Source: Bdellovibrio sp. (GTDB lineage Bacteria > Bdellovibrionota > Bdellovibrionia > Bdellovibrionales > Bdellovibrionaceae). Taken from it: a stretch of 8,515 nt of DNA. The notes under the pieces were generated by a model that worked only from the letters and a program-made list of their open reading frames with translations, was not told where the DNA came from and did no database searches. Position numbers and translations under genes: made by a program. The stretch is taken from contig PSRN01000031.1 in assembly GCA_003176075.1 (NCBI GenBank), forward strand, positions 1-8,515, in the 5' to 3' direction. Shown here piece by piece: positions 1 to 5,333 of the stretch (positions are counted from its first letter, which is position 1; each line of letters starts with the position of its first letter).

Positions 1-293
1 AAGGTTCCCGTGGGAGTGCTGACCGGGGTTGGGGTTGGTGTCGGAGCCGGCGTCGGAGCAGGGGTCGGAGTTGGCGTGGGTGTTGGCGCGGGTGTTGGAG
101 TTGGAACAGGGGTTGGAGTTGGGGTGCTGGTGACTTGATTGTCGACCGGGTTGCCAAGTGATTGCTGTTGGGTCTCAACTGGCGCGGCTTCGAAATTGGC
201 CGACGAACAATTGTTCGTGACAAAGCCAACAATCAACAGAGCGGCACAACGTCTCACAAAGAACAACGATCTCACCATGGACATGGTTCTCAT
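1..293 (-). CDS. Lipoprotein-like exported protein with Thr-Pro linker (N-terminal part, runs off the left edge)
   Basis: The frame is open from an ATG at 293 to the window edge (97 codons); the C-terminal part is missing. The start is fixed by AGGGGG eight bases upstream of this ATG. Residues 1-28 look like an export signal: basic residues around 7-15, then the hydrophobic stretch CAALLIVGFV. Cys29 follows in the context VTNNC-SS, so a lipoprotein is possible, but Asn at -1 is a poor lipobox and a spacer with type I cleavage is an alternative. After a short Gln-rich stretch, residues 57-90 are almost pure Thr-Pro with some Ala-Pro and Val-Pro. Such linkers usually hold a surface or periplasmic domain away from the membrane anchor. 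The functional domain would lie beyond the left edge, so no function can be assigned. The antiporter gene upstream ends 140 bases away on the same strand. Confidence 0.75.
   Translation of the reverse strand, partial: MRTMSMVRSLFFVRRCAALLIVGFVTNNCSSANFEAAPVETQQQSLGNPVDNQVTSTPTPTPVPTPTPAPTPTPTPTPAPTPAPTPTPTPVSTPTGT
24..125 (-). repeat. Degenerate Thr-Pro codon repeat (about 17 units of 6 bp)
   Basis: Codons 57-90 of the left-edge gene alternate ACN and CCN with occasional GCN or GTN, giving a degenerate 6-bp tandem repeat. Third positions vary freely, which suggests selection on the peptide and argues against recent slippage alone. Confidence 0.8.
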
Positions 294-367
294 CTTGAAT
301 TCCCCCTAGTTGCTCAATTCGAAGCGAACGATACATCCACGATGAATTAATGGTGAAAAAAGCGGTA

Positions 368-410
368 GTGAAGATTCACATTATCGAATCTATGTTTCAG
401 TCTGAGACTG
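368..410. other. Two short dyads in the gap between the antiporter and lipoprotein genes
   Basis: The 140-base gap between the two minus-strand genes contains GTGAA-GA-TTCAC at 368-379 and CAGTCT-G-AGACTG at 398-410. The second could be an operator or a short RNA stem with a three-base loop, 24 bases past the antiporter stop. Neither has a run of T directly after it on the minus strand (a T6 run lies further on, near 355), so neither is a convincing intrinsic terminator. No good promoter for the lipoprotein gene was found here. Confidence 0.3.
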
Positions 411-433
411 GAAAATTTGCAAGAGCGTCCTCT

Positions 434-1630
434 TCAAGAACTGAGGTGCGGAGCCACGAATTGCCGAAATAACACGGGCGTTACGAAGGTCGTGGCGATA
501 CCCATCAGCACCAAAGACGAAAACAAACCTTCGCTGATAAAGCCGTGGTGATAAGCGATGTTGGCGACAACCAACTCCATAACTCCCCGGCCGTTCAGTA
601 TGATCCCAATCCCGAGAGGCAGCGGATTTTTTAGGCCCACCACTTGACCGGCCAGCCATCCCGCGAAAATCTTTGAAGCGATGGATACGATCAGAATGGA
701 AACCAATAAAGGCATTTCCGGCAAGGTGTGGAGGTTGAACTCCAAACCCAGGTACACAAAGAAAATCGGCGCCAAAAATCCAGAACTGATGGACGATAAG
801 CTTTGGTCGATTTCGTCAAAACGAGATGTCAAGAACAGCTTCCGGTCGATCAATAGGGCTCCGAAGAAGGCGCCGATGACAAAATGAGATCCCAACAATT
901 CGCTCAGGCTGCCAATCGTCAAAACAAAAATAATCAGCATTCCCAGCAGCGCTTCCTTGCCAAAAAGTTCAGCCAGCTTCTCCGCCACCCAGCGCACCTT
1001 GAGACCACGGGATTCCGCCTTTTCCAGCCCGTAGTTCATGGCGAGAATCAGAAGGGCCAGAGCGATCAGTTTGGCGACACCGATCCCGATATTCATTCCC
1101 AGCTGGGAAAAATTTTCGTCGGACGGCAGATTAAGAATAATTCCAAGCGCAAACAGGGCCAAGACGTCGTTCACGACCGCCGTAACGATTGAATACTGAC
1201 CAATGGGATGTTGGAGAAGATCGAAGGTTTTCAGAATGCGAATGGCTACCGGAAGAGCCGTGATGGAGATGCACAAACCCAAAAACACCGTTCTCATCCG
1301 ATCCAAATCGAAGAAAAGGCCAACCAAAATGCCGCTGACGAGAGGAATGATAAAGCCTATAAATGCGACCACCAGTCCCTTGCCCCGGAAAGACCTGAGG
1401 ATCTCATTGAACTCCATTTCCAAGCCAGCGGAGAGGATAATTAGAAACATGGCGAGGTCGGAAATACCTGATAATTGCGGACTTGCTTTAACGAGATTGA
1501 GAACGCTCGGTCCAACCAAAATACCGGCAAGAATCTCGCCCATCAGTGAGGGTTGACGGAACCGCTTGAACACCTCCCCCAAAATTCGCGCCGAGAGAAT
1601 CAATAACAATAGACTGGAAAGAAGAGACAC
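434..1630 (-). CDS. CPA2-type cation/proton antiporter, membrane domain only
   Basis: This is an integral inner-membrane antiporter of the Na+(K+)/H+ exchanger fold, 398 residues with about 12-13 hydrophobic segments. Family hallmarks are visible: FRQPSLMGEILAGILVGPS at 24-42 (first broken helix), LSAGLEME near 66-73, the ion-binding pair Asn154-Asp155 in TAVVNDVLAL, Lys320 in the SKIFAG segment, and NGRGVMEL at 346-353. Asn-Asp in place of Asp-Asp is, from work on related transporters, often linked to electroneutral exchange; that is inference here. The protein stops right after the membrane domain and has no TrkA-N/RCK nucleotide-binding domain, unlike KefB/KefC. The start is GTG at 1630: an in-frame TGA lies four codons upstream, and GAAAGG five bases before the GTG can serve as SD. 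It likely exports Na+ or K+ in exchange for protons in pH or salt homeostasis; the ion cannot be read from sequence. Confidence 0.93.
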   Translation of the reverse strand: MSLLSSLLLLILSARILGEVFKRFRQPSLMGEILAGILVGPSVLNLVKASPQLSGISDLAMFLIILSAGLEMEFNEILRSFRGKGLVVAFIGFIIPLVSGILVGLFFDLDRMRTVFLGLCISITALPVAIRILKTFDLLQHPIGQYSIVTAVVNDVLALFALGIILNLPSDENFSQLGMNIGIGVAKLIALALLILAMNYGLEKAESRGLKVRWVAEKLAELFGKEALLGMLIIFVLTIGSLSELLGSHFVIGAFFGALLIDRKLFLTSRFDEIDQSLSSISSGFLAPIFFVYLGLEFNLHTLPEMPLLVSILIVSIASKIFAGWLAGQVVGLKNPLPLGIGIILNGRGVMELVVANIAYHHGFISEGLFSSLVLMGIATTFVTPVLFRQFVAPHLSS

Positions 1631-1655
1631 TCCAACCTTTCAGACAGGGTTAAAT

Positions 1656-1684
1656 TGTATAGAGTGTAAACATTAATAGCCCAA
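1656..1684 (-). promoter_or_regulatory. Candidate sigma-70-type promoter for the antiporter gene
   Basis: On the minus strand TTGGGC (1684-1679) is followed, after 17 bases, by TATACA (1661-1656). Each hexamer matches the consensus at four of six positions, and transcription would begin about 20 bases before the GTG start. It lies in the 68-base divergent gap shared with the gene at 1699. Confidence 0.35.
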
Positions 1685-1698
1685 ATGCGAAGGGACCA

Positions 1699-1902
1699 AT
1701 GAAAAAGAAAATTGAATTCCGCGACCTCTTGATCCCGTTTCTCTTTCCGACGCTTATCGGCAAAGTTCTTATTCTTTACTTTGGTATCCAGTACTCTGCC
1801 AATCCAGGCGAAGGGTATGGTGTTGGCCTTGTCATAACACTTCTTTTCACGGCCTGCATGGTCGGCAGGTTTCTTTGGAAATATCGCGACTACGAAGATT
1901 AG
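1699..1902 (+). CDS. Small two-helix membrane protein, unknown function
   Basis: A 67-residue protein that I do not recognise. It opens with the basic MKKKIEFRD, followed by two hydrophobic segments at about 10-30 (LLIPFLFPTLIGKVLILYF) and 41-58, joined by a short Gly-rich loop (NPGEGYGVG). The C-terminus is KYRDYED. The positive-inside rule suggests both ends face the cytoplasm. AAGGGA stands a few bases before the ATG, close but usable as an SD. It is divergent from the antiporter with a 68-base gap, so the two may share control; a role as a small partner subunit of the transporter would be a guess. The reading frame is compact, and its composition (two clean helices, charged ends) supports a real gene. 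Confidence 0.65.
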   Translation: MKKKIEFRDLLIPFLFPTLIGKVLILYFGIQYSANPGEGYGVGLVITLLFTACMVGRFLWKYRDYED

Positions 1903-1912
1903 ATATCATGAT

Positions 1913-2107
1913 CTAACCCCTAAGAATGAGTCTGAGCAATTGGAGTGATTCATGCAGTTCCGGATAGGCCGAATGCGGGCGACCCAGAAGGTGCGAAAAT
2001 AGCTGCCGAGTGATCTCAATATATCCTTCCAACCAACCAGTTCCGTGAAAAGCGGGGTGTCTGGAGCCAAAGGTATTATCTTTGCGGGGCCATCTTGGAA
2101 CATCAAC
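1913..2107 (-). pseudogene. Open frame without a start codon, protein-like; possible gene remnant
   Basis: Directly after the stop of the secreted-protein gene, in the same frame and past two further stops (TGA, TAA at 2113-2108), comes a 64-codon open stretch ending in TAG at 1913. It has no ATG, GTG or TTG near its beginning, but its composition is protein-like: RHPAFHGTGWLEGYIEITRQ, then LLGRPHSAYPELHESLQLLR. I do not recognise the family. It could be the C-terminal remnant of a decayed gene. A rival frame on the same strand (85 codons from an ATG at 2163) overlaps the secreted-protein gene by 29 bases and has a less natural composition, so I left it out. The call rests on residue character alone. 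Confidence 0.3.
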
Positions 2108-2134
2108 TTATCAAACTGAATTGGACCAAACGAT

Positions 2135-2671
2135 TTACACCGCTTCTGCTTCTTCCACTTCATCCTGGTCGTCCAAGTTGATTCGCACCATTTTTATCAT
2201 TGCGGTAAATTCGAGTCGAGCATCTTCAATGTAAAGCTCATACTCGTCCGTCTTTCTCCTGAAAGTCAGTTTGACTTTCTTTGATTTTAGACTTGCATGG
2301 TTTGAGTCAGACGCAAAATCTCCATCACACACTTGGTGATGGGACTTCGATGGCTTTTTGGCATTGTTGAATTCAATAGGAACGTTTACCCGCCTTAAAG
2401 ACAGCAATATTCTAAAAGCAAAATATTTGTGATTATCGCAAGTGAAATGATCCGCTGCGGATCGATCAATAACATGGATTTCAAGGTTCCTGCCTTTTTC
2501 CAATCTCTGATGTTGGATGCCAAAACCCAAATTCAATTCGATGGTTTCACATTTGGGATTGCACTCCTTGATTTGGAACAATCCTGAAAGGTCCGGGTTT
2601 GCGCCTTGAATCGCGAAGGCCGCAGGAGCCCAGCAAAGTGCAGCGACAAGAAATCCACTCGCGCGAAACAT
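2135..2671 (-). CDS. Secreted/periplasmic cysteine-containing protein, unknown family
   Basis: The open frame starts at 2701, but the start is placed at the ATG at 2671 because GAGGAG lies six bases before it. An alternative ATG two codons upstream touches the SD directly. The resulting 178-residue protein starts with a classical signal peptide, MFRASGFLVAALCWAPAAFA, with cleavage expected after AFA at residue 20. The mature part has four cysteines (37, 41, 78, 115), enough for two disulfides, among alternating beta-like segments such as NLEIHVIDR and KKVKLTFRRKTDEYELYIED. The C-terminus is strongly acidic (DDQDEVEEAEAV). I do not recognise a family; a small beta-rich periplasmic or secreted protein is the most that can be said. 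A candidate promoter with a perfect -35 box lies just upstream. Confidence 0.75.
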   Translation of the reverse strand: MFRASGFLVAALCWAPAAFAIQGANPDLSGLFQIKECNPKCETIELNLGFGIQHQRLEKGRNLEIHVIDRSAADHFTCDNHKYFAFRILLSLRRVNVPIEFNNAKKPSKSHHQVCDGDFASDSNHASLKSKKVKLTFRRKTDEYELYIEDARLEFTAMIKMVRINLDDQDEVEEAEAV

Positions 2672-2697
2672 AAGCATCTCCTCTTGTTGAAAGGAAC

Positions 2698-2726
2698 CCA
2701 ATATTAGAACAAGAATTCGGTGTCAA
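2698..2726 (-). promoter_or_regulatory. Candidate sigma-70-type promoter for the secreted protein gene
   Basis: On the minus strand a perfect TTGACA (2726-2721) is followed by 17 bases and TATTGG (2703-2698); an alternative -10, TAATAT, lies three bases nearer. The leader would be about 20 bases and hold only the SD. The promoter overlaps the eroded 5' side of the beta-propeller remnant on the other strand, which suggests that gene can no longer use this sequence for its own N-terminus. Confidence 0.4.
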
Positions 2727-2783
2727 GAAGCTTGCCGCGGCCACGGTTCTGATAATTCAGACACCGACACTGGCAGTTCAGGA

Positions 2784-3332
2784 GTGGCGCTGGTGGAGGT
2801 GGCTGGCGCGACGCCATCCCACTTGGCCCTTATCCTGGGCAAGGATCAAAACGCCTACCTGATCAATCGCGACAATTTGGGCGGCATCACCACACCGGTG
2901 ATTAAAAAACAAGTCGCTCAGGGAGAGATCGCCAGCGGCAGTGCCGTTTACGCCGTGGCGGGATCGACATATATCGCCTTCAATGGCAGCGGCGCCGGTT
3001 GCCCGGCGGGACAAAACGGCGATCTGGTGGCAATGCAAGTTTCAGCGCAAAATCCGCCCACCTTATCAATCGCCTGGTGTGCGAGCCAAAATGGCGCAGG
3101 TTCACCAATTGTCACTTCGCCGGATGGCGTATCGTCATTCATCGTTTGGGGACTTGGCGCTGAAGGAGACAACCGCCTCCATGGTTTCGACGGAGCGACG
3201 GGGCAGGTGATCTTTGCTGGCGGTGGAAATGCTGAGCAGATGGATATGGTCCAGCACTTTCAGACACCGATTGTGGCCAAGGGACCTATGTATGTGGGTA
3301 GCAGCTCTAAACTTTACGCCTTTCTCCCTTAA
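2784..3332 (+). pseudogene. C-terminal part of a PQQ-type beta-propeller protein, 5'-truncated
   Basis: About 182 residues match the C-terminal blades of PQQ/quinoprotein-like beta-propeller proteins: GKDQNAYLINRDNLGG (residues 19-34), a Cys73/Cys99 pair around CPAGQNGDLVAM and AWCASQNGAGSPIV, then NRLHGFDGATGQVIFAGGG (130-148), and a final strand TPIVAKGPMYVGSSSKLYAF. Full proteins of this kind have seven or eight blades, usually behind a signal or lipoprotein peptide; here only three or four remain. The nominal GTG at 2784 follows AGGA with no spacing, a poor start. The frame is open back to 2691 without an ATG, and just upstream reads GSDNSDTDTGSSG, which resembles the low-complexity stretch after a lipoprotein cysteine. 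This suggests an internal deletion joined the N-terminal linker to the C-terminal blades. It is probably a pseudogene; a translated fragment cannot be excluded. Confidence 0.6.
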
Positions 3333-3342
3333 AGGAGCGGCG

Positions 3343-3423
3343 ATGAACACCCTAAGGGGTCTCCGAACCGAGCGGAAATCCACGGCGCAAAAAAATCGCA
3401 ATTTATTCCTTGGAGACCCCTAA
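3343..3423 (+). CDS. Candidate 26-residue basic micro-protein or leader peptide
   Basis: A short frame follows the propeller remnant. Its SD, AAAGGAG at 3331-3337, overlaps the propeller stop codon and stands five bases before the ATG at 3343, as good as any ribosome site in the window. It encodes MNTLRGLRTERKSTAQKNRN then LFLGDP, and ends in TAA at 3423. The peptide is basic and hydrophilic with no membrane segment. Codons 5-8 and the last four codons lie in the two arms of an inverted repeat. It may be a real micro-protein, a leader peptide, or only the start of a lost downstream gene of the old propeller operon. No family is recognisable at this length. Confidence 0.35.
   Translation: MNTLRGLRTERKSTAQKNRNLFLGDP
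3353..3423. repeat. Inverted repeat with flanking TAA; possible MITE-like insertion or stem
   Basis: AGGGGTCTCC at 3355-3364 and its exact complement GGAGACCCCT at 3412-3421 face each other across 47 bases. Read as a mobile-element scar, GGGGTCTCC and GGAGACCCC are nine-base terminal repeats, and each is flanked outward by TAA (3353-3355, 3421-3423), as expected of a 3-bp target duplication; IS5-group elements use TNA- or YTAR-like targets. Read as RNA, it is a 10-bp stem with a large loop and no T-run, so not a standard terminator. Confidence 0.4.
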
Positions 3424-3511
3424 AGTCTTTCCTGGTTTTCTTGCATAAAATGCCTTTGACCCTGCCAAGGCTTGTCTCCCTAAGGAAAGATCTATAGAAA
3501 GACAATTGAAT

Positions 3512-3576
3512 GAGCTTGTGAACTTGAACGACCTTGTGAACGAGCTTGTGAACGAGCGAACGAACGGGTTTTGAAC
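3512..3576. repeat. 12-bp tandem repeat GAGCTTGTGAAC upstream of the S1 operon
   Basis: Units read GAGCTTGTGAAC (3512-3523), a half unit TTGAAC (3524-3529), GACCTTGTGAAC (3530-3541), GAGCTTGTGAAC (3542-3553), GAGCGAACGAAC (3554-3565) and GGGTTTTGAAC (3566-3576). The shared core is TGAAC at the end of each unit. Weaker 12-base echoes (GGGCTCATGGAC, GCGCTTATAGAA) continue to 3600. The last clear unit contains the -35 box of the candidate promoter, as expected of stacked regulator-binding sites; replication slippage alone is the other explanation. Confidence 0.7.
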
Positions 3577-3599
3577 GGGCTCATGGACGCGCTTATAGA
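3571..3599 (+). promoter_or_regulatory. Candidate promoter of the basic-tail/S1 operon
   Basis: TTGAAC (3571-3576), 17 bases, then TATAGA (3594-3599); each box matches the sigma-70 consensus at four of six positions. Transcription would start near 3606, about 30 bases before the ATG at 3638. The -35 box is the tail of the last 12-bp repeat unit. Confidence 0.4.
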
Positions 3600-3637
3600 A
3601 GAGCTATCAAGCCCCCTTAACAAGTGGAGAATCACCT

Positions 3638-4114
3638 ATGAAATCAGTCACCGAATTTCCCAATCTGACGTTGTCAAAGGCCCTGCAAACCAAGACCTCC
3701 TTGCTTTCCGAGGGGAAAACTCCTGAAGAAGTTCAGGCTCATTTGGGTGAGTCTTTTAAGTTGGAAGGTGAAAAACTCAAGCATTTTATCCACGCCCTCG
3801 AAGTGGCTGGTCAGAATCCAGAAAAGCTCAAGCGGGTTCTTGTGTTGACGTATGGGGAAGGTGAAGCAGTTCCGTCCCAGGCGACAAAATTTGACGAGCA
3901 TTACTACCTGCCCGAGTACTTGCTGGAAGCCCGTTCGGCCTCCTCTTCTTCGGATCGGGGTGGCAAGTCTGGCGGTCGCCGGGGTGGCCCTCGTCGCGGG
4001 GCTAATCGTGAAAAAGGGGGCGGATCACCCTGGGGTCTTTCGCCGGAAGAAAAGGCCGCTAAAGCAAAAGCCGGTGTGAAGCCCGGTGCAAAACCCGAGA
4101 CAAAACCCAGCTGA
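3638..4114 (+). CDS. Basic Gly/Arg-tailed protein of unknown family, first gene of the S1 operon
   Basis: A 158-residue protein with two parts. Residues 1-98 look folded and mostly helical, with charged amphipathic stretches such as KTPEEVQAHLGESFKLEGEK and PEKLKRVLVLTYGEGE, then FDEHYYLPEYLLEA. Residues 99-158 are disordered and basic: a Ser run, a Gly/Arg segment (GGKSGGRRGGPRRG) like RGG RNA-binding tails, then a Lys/Ala/Pro tail similar to bacterial histone-like or nucleic-acid-binding tails. No signal peptide or membrane segment is seen, so it is cytoplasmic. GGAG eight bases before the ATG serves as SD. The next gene encodes an S1-domain RNA-binding protein, in the same frame and separated only by TGA-TTT. 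A role in RNA or ribosome handling is inferred from the tail and the neighbour, not from a known family. Confidence 0.85.
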   Translation: MKSVTEFPNLTLSKALQTKTSLLSEGKTPEEVQAHLGESFKLEGEKLKHFIHALEVAGQNPEKLKRVLVLTYGEGEAVPSQATKFDEHYYLPEYLLEARSASSSSDRGGKSGGRRGGPRRGANREKGGGSPWGLSPEEKAAKAKAGVKPGAKPETKPS

Positions 4115-4117
4115 TTT

Positions 4118-5317
4118 ATGTCCAAGAAATCGACTCCTTTCCAACAAGACCGCGGCGGTGGCGAAGACACCGCATTGGCATCCTCCGGCGCTTCGGATTT
4201 CGCCGCGCTCTTTGAACAAAGCCAGGGAGTTCGGCAGCGACCGCAAGTTGGCGATGTCGTGCGGGGTGAAGTCCTTGCCGTCGGTTCGGAGGAAATCTTT
4301 ATCGGCACGGGGGGACCCATCGACGCGGTTATCCCACGCAAGGACTTGGGAGAGTCGCCGCCCAAAGTGGGTGATTTCATCGAAGCCCGCGTGATGCGTT
4401 CCAGTGAGAGTGAAATCTTGCTTCGTCCGCTGTCGGCCACATCGACGGTTTCGGTGGACTCTTTGGAAGACGCGTTTGAAATGGAGCTTCCCGTTGAAGG
4501 GACGGTCGTTGAAGTTGTCAAAGGGGGCTTTCGGGTCAAGCTGTTGGGTTTGACGGCGTTTTGTCCCATGAGCCAGATGGACGCCAAGCCCATCAAAGAT
4601 CCGGCTGAATATCTCAATAAGAAATTTGAATTCACCGTGACAAAACTCGAACCGCCGCGGGACGTGGTTCTTTCCCGGCGCAAGCTCTTATCCCTGCAGC
4701 GGGCGGAAACGGAAGGGCAATTTCTTAAGGAGTTCAAAGCGGGAGATTTTGTGGACGGCGAGGTCACCCGCTTGGAGCCCTTTGGGGCTTTCGTCGAACT
4801 TCGACCGCAAGTGGAAGCTCTTGTCCATATCTCAGAGCTTTCCTGGGACCGTGTGCGAAATCCGCAAGAGGCGGTGGCGGTTGGCCAACGGGTCAATGTG
4901 CGGATCCTGAAGATCGATGAGAGTGAAGAGCGTCTTAAAATTTCGGTTTCGCTCAAGCAAGGACGGGGACAGGTGGACCCCTGGACAAGGATCTCTGAAG
5001 ATTTCCCCCGCGGTCGTATCCTGGAAGGGCGAATTGAAAAGCGGGAAAGTTTCGGCTTCTTTGTTCATCTCGGTCCCGGCGTAACCGGTCTTCTCCCTAA
5101 ATCCCGCTTTCGTGACGGGTTGACTTCCGTCGAGAACAAAAGAGTTGGCGATGGCATTTCCGTCCAAATCACTGAGGTGAAGCCCGAAGAACGACGGATC
5201 ACGCTCGGCTTGCCGACCGAAGAGAGCGACGCCGCGGATTGGTCGCATGCCCTTGGTGCCAAGGCTGAAAAAAGCTTGGGAACTTTGGGCGATTTATTCA
5301 AGAACTTTAAAAAATAA
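4118..5317 (+). CDS. Four-domain S1 RNA-binding protein (ribosomal S1-like)
   Basis: A 399-residue cytoplasmic protein with four S1/OB-fold repeats at about 42-103, 124-190, 207-278 and 298-366. The third is the most canonical: GDFVDGEVTRLEPFGAFVEL, then EALVHISELSW, then VNVRILKIDESEERLKISVSL. The fourth has GRILEGRIEKRESFGFFVHL and ends ERRITLGLP. The first two are divergent. Full ribosomal protein S1 usually carries six repeats in many bacteria, so this is probably a shorter S1-like paralogue that binds single-stranded RNA or the ribosome, not the principal rpsA; that cannot be settled here. The first 40 residues (Gly/Ser-rich) and the last 30 look flexible. The ATG at 4118 lies three bases after the upstream stop, in the same frame, and I see no SD in front of it, which points to translational coupling. 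A lipoprotein gene converges 16 bases downstream. Confidence 0.93.
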   Translation: MSKKSTPFQQDRGGGEDTALASSGASDFAALFEQSQGVRQRPQVGDVVRGEVLAVGSEEIFIGTGGPIDAVIPRKDLGESPPKVGDFIEARVMRSSESEILLRPLSATSTVSVDSLEDAFEMELPVEGTVVEVVKGGFRVKLLGLTAFCPMSQMDAKPIKDPAEYLNKKFEFTVTKLEPPRDVVLSRRKLLSLQRAETEGQFLKEFKAGDFVDGEVTRLEPFGAFVELRPQVEALVHISELSWDRVRNPQEAVAVGQRVNVRILKIDESEERLKISVSLKQGRGQVDPWTRISEDFPRGRILEGRIEKRESFGFFVHLGPGVTGLLPKSRFRDGLTSVENKRVGDGISVQITEVKPEERRITLGLPTEESDAADWSHALGAKAEKSLGTLGDLFKNFKK

Positions 5318-5333
5318 AACTAGAGTACCGATT

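Noticed and set aside
24..125. Repeat at the left edge as a CRISPR or intergenic minisatellite
   Set aside because: No spacers or unit of CRISPR length; the repeat is explained by Thr-Pro codons within an open frame.
1906..2163. 85-codon minus-strand frame from an ATG at 2163
   Set aside because: It overlaps the secreted-protein gene by 29 bases, has no clear SD, and a competing frame in the same stretch looks more protein-like.
2784..3401. Several other frames on both strands over the propeller remnant (for example 2778-3038, 2941-3210, 3135-3401)
   Set aside because: They lack ribosome sites and domain character, while the propeller frame has clear family motifs.
3426..3490. Inverted repeat TCTTTCCT / AGGAAAGA as a terminator or element end
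   Set aside because: Eight bases only, arms 49 bases apart, A/T-rich, and no T-tract or flanking duplication.
3512..3576. 12-bp repeats as replication iterons or an origin
   Set aside because: No AT-rich unwinding stretch, DnaA boxes or replication genes nearby; a promoter position explains them better.
3904..4956. 350-codon minus-strand open frame opposite the S1 operon
   Set aside because: Its translation is Ser/Arg/Pro-rich with no domain pattern, and it is fully antisense to two well-supported genes; an antisense shadow of G+C-rich codons.
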